From NCBI RefSeq assembly GCF_001556515.1, contig NZ_LSJA01000130.1, positions 11,581 through 75,580 of the forward strand: a stretch of DNA of 64,000 bases, read 5' to 3'. This DNA is from Caulobacter sp. CCH9-E1 (GTDB taxonomy: Bacteria; Pseudomonadota; Alphaproteobacteria; Caulobacterales; Caulobacteraceae). Of this stretch, positions 19,505 through 28,261 are shown piece after piece (position 1 is the stretch's first letter; each line of letters begins with the position of its first letter). The notes beneath the pieces were generated by a model that did not search any database, had not been told where the DNA came from, and saw only the letters and a list, made by a program, of their open reading frames with translations. The translations under genes were made by a program, and so were the position numbers.

Positions 19505-19534
19505 TCCGCCGCCCTGCTTTCGCGGGGCGGCGGA
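19505..19534 (-). terminator. Hairpin just downstream of rpsO, possible partial terminator
   Basis: Ten-base stem TCCGCCGCCC/GGGCGGCGGA with a TGCTTTCGCG loop, starting 11 bases after the rpsO stop. The trailing minus-strand sequence has only a short T-rich piece (GTATTTGG), so termination would be incomplete, allowing some read-through to pnp. Confidence 0.6.
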
Positions 19535-19544
19535 CCTGGATGCC

Positions 19545-19814
19545 TTAGCGACGCAGACCCAGCTTTTCGATCAGGGACTGATAGCGACCGGCGTCGGACT
19601 TCTTCAGGTGGTCGAGAAGCCGGCGACGCTGGGAAACCAGCTTCAGCAGGCCACGACGGCTGTGGTTGTCCTTCTTGTGCGTCTTGAAGTGCTCGGTCAG
19701 GTTCGAGATGCGTTCCGAGAGGATCGCGACCTGGACTTCAGCGCTGCCGGTGTCACCCGCGCCGCGGGCGTGTTCGGCGATGAGAGCGGCCTTGCGCTCG
19801 ATAGTGATCGACAT
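19545..19814 (-). CDS. rpsO: 30S ribosomal protein S15
   Basis: 89 residues, exactly the family length. S15 binds 16S rRNA early in small-subunit assembly. The conserved [16 protein letters not shown] segment (about residues 21-36), [19 protein letters not shown] and the terminal [12 protein letters not shown] identify it without doubt. It lies 14 bases after truB and upstream of pnp, the classic truB-rpsO-pnp order. A weak hairpin follows it. Confidence 0.98.
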   Translation of the reverse strand: MSITIERKAALIAEHARGAGDTGSAEVQVAILSERISNLTEHFKTHKKDNHSRRGLLKLVSQRRRLLDHLKKSDAGRYQSLIEKLGLRR

Positions 19815-19828
19815 CGGTAAGTCTCCGC

Positions 19829-20761
19829 TCAGGTGAGTTGGAAGACCCGCACCGGATTGAGCCGCCCGGCGCGCATCTCGCACAGGGCCACCAACCTGTC
19901 GCCGGACATGGCGGAAACGGTGCGATCGCCGGGCGGAAGCTCGGCTTTCAGCGTTTCCACTTGCCGTGGGAGCAGGACGATGGCGCGTCCCTGTGCAAGC
20001 CGGAAGGCGTCTTCATCGGTCACGGCCAACGCCGGGATGTCGTCCAGCGCGGTCTCGACCGGAAGCAATGCCTCCGACAGCCGGGCCTCATAGCTCAAAT
20101 TCTCGAGAGTTTCCAGCGATATCGCCCCGGCCTCCGAGAAGCCCCCCACGCGGGTGCGGCGCAGATCGGCGACGTGACCGCATGCGCCGAGCGCCTTGGC
20201 CAGGTCGCGGACCACGGCGCGGACATAGGTGCCCTTGCCGCATTCCATCTCCAGCGTGATGTGATCGGCGTCCGGCTGGTCCACGACCTTGAGGTCGAAG
20301 ATCGTCACCTTGCGGGTCGGCAGCTCGAATTCCACCCCGTCGCGGGCCAGGTCATAGGCGCGTTCGCCGTCGACCTTGATGGCCGAGAAGTTCGGCGGGA
20401 CCTGATCGACCTCGCCGATGAAGGCCGGCAACGCCGCCTCGACCTGCTCGCGCGTCGGACGAACGTCGGAGCTGGCCGTGGTCTCGCCCTCGCGGTCGAG
20501 CGTGGTCGTGTCGCGGCCCCAGGCGATGGTGAACCGGTAAGCCTTGTCGGCGTCCATCAGGAACGGGACCGTCTTGGTCGCCTCGCCGAGCGCGATCGGC
20601 AGGATGCCGGTCGCCAGCGGGTCCAGCGTGCCGGCGTGGCCGCCCTTCTGGGCGTTGAACGCGCGACGGACCCTGGAGACGGCCGTGGTCGAGGTCAGGT
20701 CGTAGGGCTTGTCCAGGCAGATCCAGCCCGAGACGGCCTCGCCCTTCTTGCGGCGGGCCAT
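19829..20761 (-). CDS. truB: tRNA pseudouridine(55) synthase TruB
   Basis: 310 residues. TruB makes pseudouridine 55 in the T-loop of tRNAs. The catalytic Asp is in [15 protein letters not shown] (about residue 47). The [11 protein letters not shown] segment near 145 and the [17 protein letters not shown] motif near 190 are family hallmarks. The start is the ATG at 20759-20761, two bases after rbfA ends, so the two are translationally coupled. The far longer upstream extension of this frame is rbfA in another frame. Confidence 0.97.
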   Translation of the reverse strand: MARRKKGEAVSGWICLDKPYDLTSTTAVSRVRRAFNAQKGGHAGTLDPLATGILPIALGEATKTVPFLMDADKAYRFTIAWGRDTTTLDREGETTASSDVRPTREQVEAALPAFIGEVDQVPPNFSAIKVDGERAYDLARDGVEFELPTRKVTIFDLKVVDQPDADHITLEMECGKGTYVRAVVRDLAKALGACGHVADLRRTRVGGFSEAGAISLETLENLSYEARLSEALLPVETALDDIPALAVTDEDAFRLAQGRAIVLLPRQVETLKAELPPGDRTVSAMSGDRLVALCEMRAGRLNPVRVFQLT

Positions 20762-20763
20762 GC

Positions 20764-21210
20764 TTAGTCCTCGTCTTCGTCGAGGACGTCCGAAAGGCGA
20801 CGCGTGTCTTGCTGGACCTTCGGGTCCAGGAACAGCTTGTCCATATAGGCGGCGGTCCCGAAGCTTTCGTCGTGGATGAACTTCAGGTCCGGCGTGAACT
20901 TCATGTCGATGTTCCGCCCCAGGCGGCCGCGCAGGAACTTCGCGACCCGGTTCAGGCCCTTGATCACCTCGGTCGTGTCCTCGCCCGTGAGGCCCGCGCC
21001 CAGCGGCTCGACGAAGCAGACGGCGTGCTTGAGGTCCGGGCTCATCCGCACTTCGGAGACGGTGACCGAGATGTTGTGCAAAGCCTCGTCCTGCAGTTCC
21101 TCCTCGCGGAGGATCTCGACCAGGGCGTGGCGGATCAGTTCGCCGGCGCGGAGCTGGCGTTGCGAGGGGCCAGAGGCGGCGCCCTTCTTGGTGTCGGTGT
21201 GGCGCTTCAT
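20764..21210 (-). CDS. rbfA: Ribosome-binding factor A
   Basis: 148 residues. RbfA is a single KH-fold protein that matures the 30S subunit and is needed in the cold. Visible features are the N-terminal [19 protein letters not shown] helix, the [22 protein letters not shown] strand region near 50-70, [21 protein letters not shown] near 100-118 and a charged C-terminal tail rich in Asp and Glu. It normally follows infB directly in bacteria, but here infB is about 3 kb upstream and other genes intervene. A palindromic repeat lies about 110 bases upstream. Confidence 0.95.
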   Translation of the reverse strand: MKRHTDTKKGAASGPSQRQLRAGELIRHALVEILREEELQDEALHNISVTVSEVRMSPDLKHAVCFVEPLGAGLTGEDTTEVIKGLNRVAKFLRGRLGRNIDMKFTPDLKFIHDESFGTAAYMDKLFLDPKVQQDTRRLSDVLDEDED

Positions 21211-21318
21211 GGCGCGGTATGTCCTTGCGGCCCGGCCGGCGGATCGAACGCCGGTGCGCGGGGGAAAATCGGAAGGCGCGGTGTCTAGGCCTGGAAATGG
21301 GAGAAGTCCAGTACGGTA

Positions 21319-21450
21319 TCCTTCTCCCCTCTGCGGGAGAAGGTGGCCCGAAGGGCCGGATGAGGGGTCGCGCAGGCTCGTCGGACAAGCCTTTCAACCC
21401 CTCACCCGTCTCGCTTCGCGAGCCACCCTCTCCCGCAAGGGGAGAGGGGA
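21319..21450. repeat. Double-hairpin intergenic repeat, copy 2
   Basis: Left half: CTTCTCCC..GGGAGAAG, then stem GGCCCGAAGGGCC and GATGAGGGG. Right half: CCCCTCACCC, stem CTCGCTTCGCGAG, then CCCTCTCCC..GGGGAGAGGG. It has the same architecture as the copy at 15541-15664 but with a different second stem. It lies between the dienelactone-hydrolase-like gene and rbfA and ends at the hydrolase stop. Confidence 0.9.
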
Positions 21451-22236
21451 TTAAGCTCCCGTTCTCTCCCGGAAGAACGCGATCACACGATCCCGCGCCT
21501 TCATCGTCCCGCAGTCGGGAACCGAGCGGTGCAGGTGCAGGGTCAGGACTGAATGCGGGGCCATCGGCACGCCCGGCGCGGCGTCGTGATCCTCCAGCTC
21601 GATCACCTCGACCTTGTCGCCGAACTCGGCCTTCAGGCGCGCGATACGGGCGCCGGGAACCAGCTTGTCGGACTTGAAGCGCAGGGCGAGCAGCGACAGA
21701 TCCTCTTCGACGAACCGCCGCTTGGCGCAGGCCAGCTCGCTCGCGGAGCAGTCGAGACCTCCTCTATCGGCGAAAGGCAACGACGGCTGGGACATCACCG
21801 GCGCCACGACCACGGGCTCGGTCATCATCGCCAGGGCGAAGCCGCCGGTGAAGCACATGCCCACGGCCCCAACGCCCTCGCCGCCGCACTCGGCGTGGAC
21901 CTCGCGCGCCAGGGCCCGCAGCCAGTCGACGATCGGACTGGACCGACCGCCCTTCCAGACGCTGAACTCGCGGCGCACGCACATGTTCTTGAGGATCTCG
22001 CCGACCGCATAGCCTTGGGTCACGGTCTTGCCCGGCTTGCCGAACAGGCTGGGGCAGAAGGCGGTCATACCGGCGTCGGCCAGGTCCCGCGCGAAGGCCA
22101 GCACGCCGGGATGCAGGCCGGGAACCTCGTGGATGACGATCACGGCGGGCCCCGCGCCAATGCGATAGACCTCGCGCGTCCAGCGACCGTCGTCGAAGTC
22201 GAAGCGCTCGAACCCCGCAAGCGGATCGTTCGGCAT
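21451..22236 (-). CDS. Dienelactone hydrolase family protein
   Basis: 261 residues. This alpha/beta hydrolase subfamily uses a Cys nucleophile, seen here in [16 protein letters not shown] (about residue 125) in place of the GxSxG of esterases. The oxyanion Glu region is [14 protein letters not shown] near 33. The acid and His lie in the [14 protein letters not shown] and APHSVLTLH segments. Known members hydrolyse dienelactone in chlorocatechol breakdown, but there is no aromatic degradation cluster here, so the substrate is unknown. The gene belongs to the block inserted between infB and rbfA. Confidence 0.85.
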   Translation of the reverse strand: MPNDPLAGFERFDFDDGRWTREVYRIGAGPAVIVIHEVPGLHPGVLAFARDLADAGMTAFCPSLFGKPGKTVTQGYAVGEILKNMCVRREFSVWKGGRSSPIVDWLRALAREVHAECGGEGVGAVGMCFTGGFALAMMTEPVVVAPVMSQPSLPFADRGGLDCSASELACAKRRFVEEDLSLLALRFKSDKLVPGARIARLKAEFGDKVEVIELEDHDAAPGVPMAPHSVLTLHLHRSVPDCGTMKARDRVIAFFRERTGA

Positions 22237-22293
22237 CCTGTCGCCCTCCCTGCCCTGATCAAAGGCTAGACTGGAAAGGTCGGGACGGCCAGA

Positions 22294-22860
22294 TCAGTTC
22301 GACGTGTCGGGATGCTGGGGATTGTCGGTCCAGTCTTCCATCGGGTTTGGCGCGCGCCCCTTTGGCAGGCGCCACTCGCCTCGGTAGGAAAAGTCCAGCG
22401 TGCCGCAGAGACGCGCCTTGCCGGCCGCTTTGGGATCATCGCCGAACGCCTGGATGCGCAGGTCGCGGCGCACGACGATGGTGCTGAACGACAGCCAGAG
22501 CCGCGTGGAGCCCGGACAAAACGCACGGACATAGATCTTGCCCTGGGCGGCGCTGGCGTCGACCTCGTAGAGCATGACGTCGGTGTCGACGCCGTCCATG
22601 GCCGACAGGCCGCCGGGACCCAAGTCCTTTTGACGGCCGTCCTTCAGCCGCGCCTCGGCCGGGACGCCGGTGGCCAACACCTTGATCGGCTTGCCGCCGC
22701 CCAGAAGGCCTTGATTGAACAGGATGGTCACCCCCGCGCCGGTCAGCCGCTTGGCGTCCGGCGAGATCGGATCGTAGGAGAACATCCGCGTCTCGGCGCG
22801 TGCGACTGAAGCCGACAGGATCGCAACGGCGGCGGCGGCCGCCCAGCCCAGCTTGATCAT
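22294..22860 (-). CDS. Secreted protein of unknown function
   Basis: 188 residues with a clear Sec signal peptide (hydrophobic WAAAAAVAILSASVARA, cleavage near residue 22). I recognise no domain. The mature protein has a beta-rich pattern (AGVTILFNQGLLGGGKPIKVLATG, GKIYVRAF, LWLSFSTIVVRRDLRIQAFG) and two cysteines that could pair. The C-terminus is Pro/Asn/Asp-rich. The start codon overlaps the stop of the lipoprotein gene upstream by four bases, so the two are coexpressed and may act together in the periplasm. Confidence 0.8.
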   Translation of the reverse strand: MIKLGWAAAAAVAILSASVARAETRMFSYDPISPDAKRLTGAGVTILFNQGLLGGGKPIKVLATGVPAEARLKDGRQKDLGPGGLSAMDGVDTDVMLYEVDASAAQGKIYVRAFCPGSTRLWLSFSTIVVRRDLRIQAFGDDPKAAGKARLCGTLDFSYRGEWRLPKGRAPNPMEDWTDNPQHPDTSN

Positions 22861-23372
22861 CGCCGCAGGTGCAGGTTCGCCGCCTGCGGATCGAAGCTCG
22901 TCAGGCGCCAGGTCGCGCCCTCGCGCGTGAAGGTCAGCAGGCAGGGGCCGTCCTTCTTCGCCGCGCAGACGCGGCCGTCGCCCATGGGCCGAAGCGTGCT
23001 GGCGATCGCGACCCGGCCTGGGATCGGACGGTCGGGCGTGTAGCCGTAATAGGTCGCGGCCGCGTGGAACGTCTCGGGCCGGATCAGGGCCTCGCCCGCC
23101 ACGTCGGCGATCGGTCCCGCCGCCAGGGCGGTCAGGGCCGCGAGGGCGTCGCTGGACCCACCGCGCCGGCGCGCCTCGTCCATCAATCGCGCCTCGATCT
23201 GGCCCTTCAGGGCCCGGCGATCGACATGGGCGTCGAACCGCGCGCGGTCGTTGTCGCGGATCGCCACCAGCAGGTCGTGGACGTCGCCGGCGGCGTCATA
23301 GCGATCGGCCGTGGCGCAGGCGGTCAGCGAGGCGGCGACGGCGGTCAGAGCGAGGAGAGCCTTGATACGCAT
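22857..23372 (-). CDS. Putative lipoprotein, DUF2939-like
   Basis: 171 residues. Lipobox SLTACA places the lipidated Cys at about residue 19. The DVHDLLVAIRDNDRARFDAHVDRRALKGQ segment (about 30-58) resembles the opening of the DUF2939 family, which is common in Caulobacterales and Sphingomonads and has no known function. The C-terminal half contains two cysteines (VCAAKKDGPCLLTF) and ends in a strand reading LTFTREGATWRLTSFD. It is coupled to the secreted protein gene downstream by an ATGA overlap. Confidence 0.78.
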   Translation of the reverse strand: MRIKALLALTAVAASLTACATADRYDAAGDVHDLLVAIRDNDRARFDAHVDRRALKGQIEARLMDEARRRGGSSDALAALTALAAGPIADVAGEALIRPETFHAAATYYGYTPDRPIPGRVAIASTLRPMGDGRVCAAKKDGPCLLTFTREGATWRLTSFDPQAANLHLRR

Positions 23373-23417
23373 GGTGAAAGGCGTAGCGCCGGATTGGGGC
23401 GATTTCCAGTCTGGGCG

Positions 23418-23831
23418 TCAGTCAGGCCAGACTTCCACACCGCACCGAAGAGCGGCGGCGGCCAGGGGTTTGTCCAGCGTCGCCAGCTTAGCCTCGCGCC
23501 GAATGGCCAGTTCCAGATAGGCGGCGCCATATGATGTAAGGCCCAAGTCCCTCGAAAGAGCGAGAGTCTCGCTCCAGGCGCGTTGATCCGTCTCCGGATC
23601 GATCGCGATGGGGAAGGCGCTCAATGTCCGAAGCACCTCGTCGGCGAATTCACCCGAGGCGCGGCCTCGGATGACGAGCGTGCGCAAAACGTTCGCGACC
23701 TCAAGCCGCCAGAGAGACGGAGCCATGGCTCCGTGAAGCGCGATCTCCCGCATGACCGCCTGCGCCGCCTCGGTGCGCTCCTCCCGCGTAAACGCGGCGA
23801 TGGCCAGCGAGGCGTCTAGAACGACCTTCAA
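23418..23831 (-). CDS. VapC-like PIN-domain protein, active site probably damaged
   Basis: 137 residues with a PIN fold. Acidic positions Asp6 (VVLDAS), Glu44 (WRLEVANVL) and Asp120 (LATLDKPLA) are present. The usual third acidic residue in the Y-D-A-A-Y motif is Gly102 (TSYGAAYLELA). VapC toxins need a cluster of acidic residues to bind Mg and cut RNA, so this copy may be inactive or weak. It follows the AbrB-type antitoxin gene with a four-base overlap, the standard VapBC arrangement. It sits in the block that interrupts the infB-rbfA order. Confidence 0.85.
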   Translation of the reverse strand: MKVVLDASLAIAAFTREERTEAAQAVMREIALHGAMAPSLWRLEVANVLRTLVIRGRASGEFADEVLRTLSAFPIAIDPETDQRAWSETLALSRDLGLTSYGAAYLELAIRREAKLATLDKPLAAAALRCGVEVWPD

Positions 23832-24091
23832 CGACGGCCTTCATCGATGAGGTCACGAATGGACAAGCCTTCAAGCGACACGGCGTTCGATAGCTCGACC
23901 ATCCGCTCCAAAGCCGCTTGCGCCCGATGACGAGCATCGGCCTGAGCGCTTGATCGACGGAGCACGATATCGCCGTCATGAATTTCGATGTCGACCTGCT
24001 CGCCCTCGACGAGACCGGTGGCGCGGGCGATCTCCTGCGGCACGCGAACGGCCAGGCTCTTGCCCCAGGTTCCGACAGTGATGCTGGTCAC
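23828..24091 (-). CDS. AbrB/MazE-type antitoxin (VapB-like)
   Basis: About 87 residues. The N-terminal swapped-hairpin DNA-binding domain is clear: SITVGTWGKSLAVRVPQEIAR, then EGEQVDIEIHDGDIVLRR. The C-terminal half is a helix plus tail that would wrap the PIN partner. I chose the GTG at 24089-24091 because ACGGAGG lies five or six bases upstream; an ATG at 24124 has no ribosome-binding site and would run through the palindromic operator. Antitoxins of this class normally repress their own operon. Confidence 0.85.
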   Translation of the reverse strand: MTSITVGTWGKSLAVRVPQEIARATGLVEGEQVDIEIHDGDIVLRRSSAQADARHRAQAALERMVELSNAVSLEGLSIRDLIDEGRR

Positions 24092-24112
24092 AACGGCCTC
24101 CGTTATCAGGAG

Positions 24113-24126
24113 ATATGCTGGCATAT
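24113..24126. promoter_or_regulatory. Perfect palindrome, likely antitoxin autoregulatory operator
   Basis: ATATGC-TG-GCATAT is a perfect 14-base palindrome located 21-35 bases before the antitoxin GTG start, in AT-rich sequence. The position and symmetry suit binding by the AbrB-type antitoxin dimer over the promoter of its own operon. Confidence 0.6.
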
Positions 24127-24152
24127 TCCACCGGCAAGGTCCACCTGGGGCC

Positions 24153-24186
24153 AAGACAAAGGGCGCGGACCTTGCGATCCGCGCCC
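24153..24186 (-). terminator. Rho-independent terminator after infB
   Basis: On the minus strand GGGCGCGGA pairs with TCCGCGCCC and is followed by TTTGTCTT. It lies 30 bases past the infB stop and just before the antitoxin promoter, so it insulates the VapBC-like operon from infB transcription. Confidence 0.85.
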
Positions 24187-24215
24187 CTCGGCATTTCCGA
24201 TCTTGCGTTCAGCCC

Positions 24216-27200
24216 TTAGTCGAGCTGGCGCTTGATCTCCTCGACGGTGAAGCACTCGATCACGTCGCCGACCTTGATGTCCTGGAAGCCGGCGAACATC
24301 ATGCCGCATTCCTGGCCGACGGGGACTTCGTTGACCTCGTCCTTGAAGCGCTTGAGCGTCTGCAGGGTGCCCAGTTCCAGGACCACGATGTCCTGACGGA
24401 TGATCCGGACCTTGGCGCCCTTGCGGACCACGCCTTCGGTGACCTTACAGCCGGCGACCTTGCCGACCTTGCTGATATCGAAGGCCTGCAGGACTTCGGC
24501 GTTGCCAAGGAAGGTTTCGCGCTGGATCGGGGCCAGCATGCCCGAGAGCACGCCTTTGATGTCGTCCAGCAGGTCGTAGATGATCGCGTAGTAGCGGATC
24601 TCGACCCCTTCGCGCTCGGCCAGGGCTCGCGCCTGGGCCGAGGCCCGGACGTTGAAGCCGATGATCGGCGCGCCGGCGCCCTTGGCCAGCATGACGTCGC
24701 TTTCGCTGATCGCGCCGGCGCCCGACAGGATGATCCGCGCGCGGACCTCGTCGGTGGCCATCTTGTCCAGCGAACCGATGATCGCCTCGGCCGAACCCTG
24801 CACGTCGGCCTTGATGACCAGCGGCAGCTCTTTCAGCTTCTTGTCCTGCAGCTTGGCCATCATGTCGGCCATGGAAGCGCCGGCGCCCACCGGGGCCAGC
24901 GACTTCTCGCGCTTCAGGCGGATGCGGTACTCGGTCAGCTCGCGGGCGCGGGCCTCGTTCTCGACCACGGCGAACGCGTCGCCCGGCGAGGGCACGCCGT
25001 CCAGGCCGAGGATCTCGACCGGGGTGGCGGGACCCGCTTCCTGGAGCTGTTCGTTGCGCTCGTTGAGCAGCGCGCGGACCTTGCCCCACTGGCTGCCGGC
25101 CACGACGATGTCGCCGCGCTTCAGCGTGCCGCGGTTGACCAGCACGGTCGAGACCGCGCCGCGGCCCTTGTCCAGCTTGGCCTCGATCACGACGCCGTCG
25201 GCGCTGCGGTCGGGGTTGGCCTTGAGGTCGAGCACTTCGGCCTGCAGCAGGATGGCTTCCAGCAGATCGTCCAGACCCGTGCGGGCCTTGGCCGAGACCT
25301 CGATCAGCTGGGTGTCGCCACCCAGGCTTTCGACGACGATCTCGTGCTGGAGCAGCTCGTTGACGACGCGGGTGGCGTCGGCGCCGGGCTTGTCCATCTT
25401 GTTGACGGCGACGATGATCGGCACCTCGGCGGCCTTGGCGTGTTTGATCGCCTCGATCGTCTGGGGCATCACGCCGTCGTCGCCGGCCACCACCAGCACG
25501 ACGATGTCGGTGATGTTGGCGCCGCGAGCGCGCATTTGCGAGAAGGCGGCGTGGCCGGGCGTGTCGAGGAACGTCACGCGCTGACCGTCCTTCAGGCGAA
25601 CCTGATAGGCGCCGATGTGCTGGGTGATGCCGCCGGCTTCGCCCGCCGCCACGTCGGTGGAGCGCAGGGCGTCGAGCAGGCTGGTCTTGCCGTGGTCGAC
25701 GTGGCCCATGATCGTGACGACCGGAGGACGCGCCTCCATGTGATCGTCGTGATCGTCCGCGCCGATGAAGCCTTCCTCGACGTCGGCCTCCGACACGCGC
25801 TTGACGGTGTGGCCGAACTCGGTGGCCACCAGTTCGGCGGTGTCGTTGTCGATCACGTCGTTGATCTTCAGCATCACGCCCTGACGCATCAGGAACTTGA
25901 TGATGTCGACGCCGCGCACGGCCATCCGGTTGGACAGCTCCTGCACGGTGATGACGTCCGGGATCACGACCTCGCGGGAAACGCGGGCCTGTTCGGTCAC
26001 GCCGCCGCGACGCTTTTCCTTTTCGCGCTCCCGGGCCCGGCGGACCGAGGCGAGCGAACGCATGCGGTCGGCGGAATCCCCGTCGCCGGCGACGGCCTGG
26101 ATGGTCAGGCGGCCTTCGCGGCGCTGCGGAGCGCCCTTGACGCGTGACACGGCCTTGTTCGGCGCGGCGCTCTTGCGACGATCGTCGTCCTCGTCCGGAC
26201 GGCGATCCATGACGCTGCCGCCGGGACGCGGGGCCGAGCGCGTGGCGCGTTGGATTTCCGGGGTGGCCGGAGCCGAGGCCGGAACGCCAGGGCGCGGACC
26301 GCGCGGCGGGCCGCCGGGACCGCGAGCGCCCGGCGCCGGACGCGGCGCGAGGGCCGAGTAGCGGACGGTCTGCTGCGGGCGGTCGCCTTGCGGACGATCG
26401 CCTTGCGGACGGTCGCCGCGATAGCCGCCGCGATCGCCTTGCGGGCGATCACCGTCGGGACGCGGACCGCGCGGGCGGTCGCCTTCCGGACGCGGGGCGC
26501 GCTGACCGAAGTTGGCGCCGGCGTCGGGACGCGGAGCGCGCTGGTTGAACGGGCGGTCGCCTTGCGGGGCCGGACGATAGGTCGTCGTGGTCGGACGATC
26601 GTCGCGGCGGTCGCGGCTGGGCTCGTAGGTGCGGGTCTGGCCTTGAGCCGGACGCGGGGCGTCCTGACGCGGCGCCTCGGCGCGCGGCGCGGCCGGAGCG
26701 GCGCTGACCGGAGCCTGGGGCGCCGGAGCCGCGGGGGCCGGAGCCACAGGGGCCTGAGCGACCGGAGGCGGCGCGGCGGGCTGAGCCGGCGCGGGCGCCG
26801 GCGCTGAAGCCGCGCGGGCCGCTTCCTGGGCCGCGCGCTCGGCGGCGGCCTTGGCGGCGGCTTCGCGTTGGGCGGCTTCCTGAGCCTGACGGGCGCGGGC
26901 TTCGGCGGCCGCCTGCTCGGCGGCGCGGGCCTGGGCGCTCTCGATCGCGCGCTGACGAGCGCGCAGCTCTTCCTGCGACAGGCCGCCGGTCGAACCGCCA
27001 CCGCCTTGCGACGGAGCCGAACGGGGCGCTGGCGCGTCGGTCGTATGACGACGTTCCGCCGAAGACGGCGCGGCGAGATTGCCGCCCGCGGGCGCGTGAG
27101 GCCGCGTCCGCTTGGTTTCCACCACCACCGTCTTGGTCCGGCCGTGGCTGAAGCTTTGCTTCACGACCCCGGCGCTCACCGAGCCCTGACGGGGCTTCAG

Positions 27201-27251
27201 CGTGATCGGGGCTCGTCCGCCGGGTCGGCCGTTTTCGTTCTCGTCGCTCAT
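24216..27251 (-). CDS. infB: Translation initiation factor IF-2
   Basis: 1011 residues from the ATG at 27249-27251. IF-2 is the GTPase that places initiator tRNA on the 30S subunit. The long N-terminal extension (to about 420) is Ala/Pro/Arg/Gln-rich and contains repeated GDRPQ units around residues 265-295. Then come the IF2 N-domain ([20 protein letters not shown]) and the G domain with G1 GHVDHGKTS near 513, DTPGHAAF and NKMDKPGA. Domains II-IV end in [11 protein letters not shown]. It is the last gene of rimP-nusA-ylxR-infB and is followed by a terminator, unlike the usual infB-rbfA continuity. Confidence 0.97.
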   Translation of the reverse strand: MSDENENGRPGGRAPITLKPRQGSVSAGVVKQSFSHGRTKTVVVETKRTRPHAPAGGNLAAPSSAERRHTTDAPAPRSAPSQGGGGSTGGLSQEELRARQRAIESAQARAAEQAAAEARARQAQEAAQREAAAKAAAERAAQEAARAASAPAPAPAQPAAPPPVAQAPVAPAPAAPAPQAPVSAAPAAPRAEAPRQDAPRPAQGQTRTYEPSRDRRDDRPTTTTYRPAPQGDRPFNQRAPRPDAGANFGQRAPRPEGDRPRGPRPDGDRPQGDRGGYRGDRPQGDRPQGDRPQQTVRYSALAPRPAPGARGPGGPPRGPRPGVPASAPATPEIQRATRSAPRPGGSVMDRRPDEDDDRRKSAAPNKAVSRVKGAPQRREGRLTIQAVAGDGDSADRMRSLASVRRAREREKEKRRGGVTEQARVSREVVIPDVITVQELSNRMAVRGVDIIKFLMRQGVMLKINDVIDNDTAELVATEFGHTVKRVSEADVEEGFIGADDHDDHMEARPPVVTIMGHVDHGKTSLLDALRSTDVAAGEAGGITQHIGAYQVRLKDGQRVTFLDTPGHAAFSQMRARGANITDIVVLVVAGDDGVMPQTIEAIKHAKAAEVPIIVAVNKMDKPGADATRVVNELLQHEIVVESLGGDTQLIEVSAKARTGLDDLLEAILLQAEVLDLKANPDRSADGVVIEAKLDKGRGAVSTVLVNRGTLKRGDIVVAGSQWGKVRALLNERNEQLQEAGPATPVEILGLDGVPSPGDAFAVVENEARARELTEYRIRLKREKSLAPVGAGASMADMMAKLQDKKLKELPLVIKADVQGSAEAIIGSLDKMATDEVRARIILSGAGAISESDVMLAKGAGAPIIGFNVRASAQARALAEREGVEIRYYAIIYDLLDDIKGVLSGMLAPIQRETFLGNAEVLQAFDISKVGKVAGCKVTEGVVRKGAKVRIIRQDIVVLELGTLQTLKRFKDEVNEVPVGQECGMMFAGFQDIKVGDVIECFTVEEIKRQLD

Positions 27252-27405
27252 GCGCTCGCTTGTACTTCCGCCAGGCGGTACCTGGCTAAAAAACCGATGT
27301 TTCCATGTGAGAAAGGGGCCTGGACGTACCCCCAAAGAGGAGGCGCGTTTCCCGACCCTTCACTCACGAGCGCGACCCGAATAGCCGCGCCCGACTTCAA
27401 AGATT

Positions 27406-27457
27406 CTAGAGCTTTTCCATTCCACCGGAGGGCTCCGGTGAGATGCAAAAGCTCTAG
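27406..27457. repeat. Palindromic intergenic repeat (REP-like), first unit
   Basis: Outer arms CTAGAGCTTTT and AAAAGCTCTAG enclose inner arms CACCGGAG/CTCCGGTG with small internal mismatches. It lies between infB and the YlxR/L7Ae gene. It resembles the nested palindromes at 6856-6963 in architecture and in the CTAGAGC edge. Confidence 0.8.
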
Positions 27458-27498
27458 AGCCTGACTTGATCGGCGCGCCGATCAAGGCGAACAGGCTC
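27457..27498. repeat. Palindromic intergenic repeat, second unit
   Basis: Outer arms GAGCCTG/CAGGCTC enclose a perfect 20-base palindrome, TTGATCGGCGCGCCGATCAA. It is immediately adjacent to the first unit and 11 bases from the YlxR/L7Ae stop. Lying inside the nusA-infB operon, it may affect mRNA processing or stability there. Confidence 0.8.
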
Positions 27499-27508
27499 GC
27501 CCTTTTGC

Positions 27509-28192
27509 CTAGAGGTCTTCTTGATCGCCGAAGGCGGAAGATCTCTCGCTTTCCCCGCGTCCGTTCACCGACCATTCGGGCGGCGAAAGCGGGCGGAAGC
27601 CTGACAAACGCTCGACATCCTGTGTCCAGCGATCGATGCCGCGCCCGGCAAGGAGAGCGGTGTGTATCACATTCTCCCCACCCAAGGCCAAACCCAATTC
27701 GTCTGAATTGAACGCGCCCAGCAAACGGGGTGCTGTAGCGGCCTTTCGAGCGGCGGCTAGAATCTTGCGGCGACCGTCCTCGGCGCCGTCCGACGCCTCG
27801 ATCAGCCAGGCGACCTTGCCCGTAGCCAGGGCGGCGACCACCTTCTCGTATCCCGAGATAATGCCGCCGGCCTTCCGCGCAAGGCCCAGGCCGTCCAGAA
27901 CGCGACGGGCCAGCAAGGCCTCGACCTGATCGGCGAGATCCGGCGCGGCGGTCAGCTTGGCCTTGGCCGCGCGCGAGAACAGACCCTTCTTGGCGGCGGT
28001 CGCGACGGAGTCGCGGTCGGCGCCGACCCAGATCCCCCGGCCCGGCAGCTTGCGGGCCAGGTCCGGGACCACCGCCCCGTCCGGCCCCGCGACGAAGCGG
28101 ATCAGGCGCGCCTCGTCGGTCGCCTCGCCCAGGACGATGTCCTTGCGCTGGCGGCTGGCTTCGGCGTGGGTCTTGGGCGCTGGGTCCGTCAT
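27509..28192 (-). CDS. RNA-binding protein: YlxR (DUF448) fused to an L7Ae-like domain
   Basis: 227 residues from the ATG at 28190-28192. The N-terminal YlxR domain is shown by RQRKDIVLGEATDEARLIRFV and PGRGIWVGADRDSV (about residues 15-75). The second part, LGLARKAGGIISGYEKVVAAL (about 105-125) and ASDGAEDGRRKILAAA, is the L7Ae/YlxQ fold. A Ser/Arg-rich tail of about 50 residues follows. The fusion is the usual alphaproteobacterial form, located between nusA and infB. The tail is unusual in composition and may be disordered. Its role in ribosome or RNase P function in other bacteria is only partly known. Confidence 0.88.
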   Translation of the reverse strand: MTDPAPKTHAEASRQRKDIVLGEATDEARLIRFVAGPDGAVVPDLARKLPGRGIWVGADRDSVATAAKKGLFSRAAKAKLTAAPDLADQVEALLARRVLDGLGLARKAGGIISGYEKVVAALATGKVAWLIEASDGAEDGRRKILAAARKAATAPRLLGAFNSDELGLALGGENVIHTALLAGRGIDRWTQDVERLSGFRPLSPPEWSVNGRGESERSSAFGDQEDL

Positions 28193-28261
28193 GGTTCCTG
28201 GAACAGCGAACGGCCTCGCGGATCGCTCCACGAGGCCGTCGTTTCAAACATCGAAAGGGCC

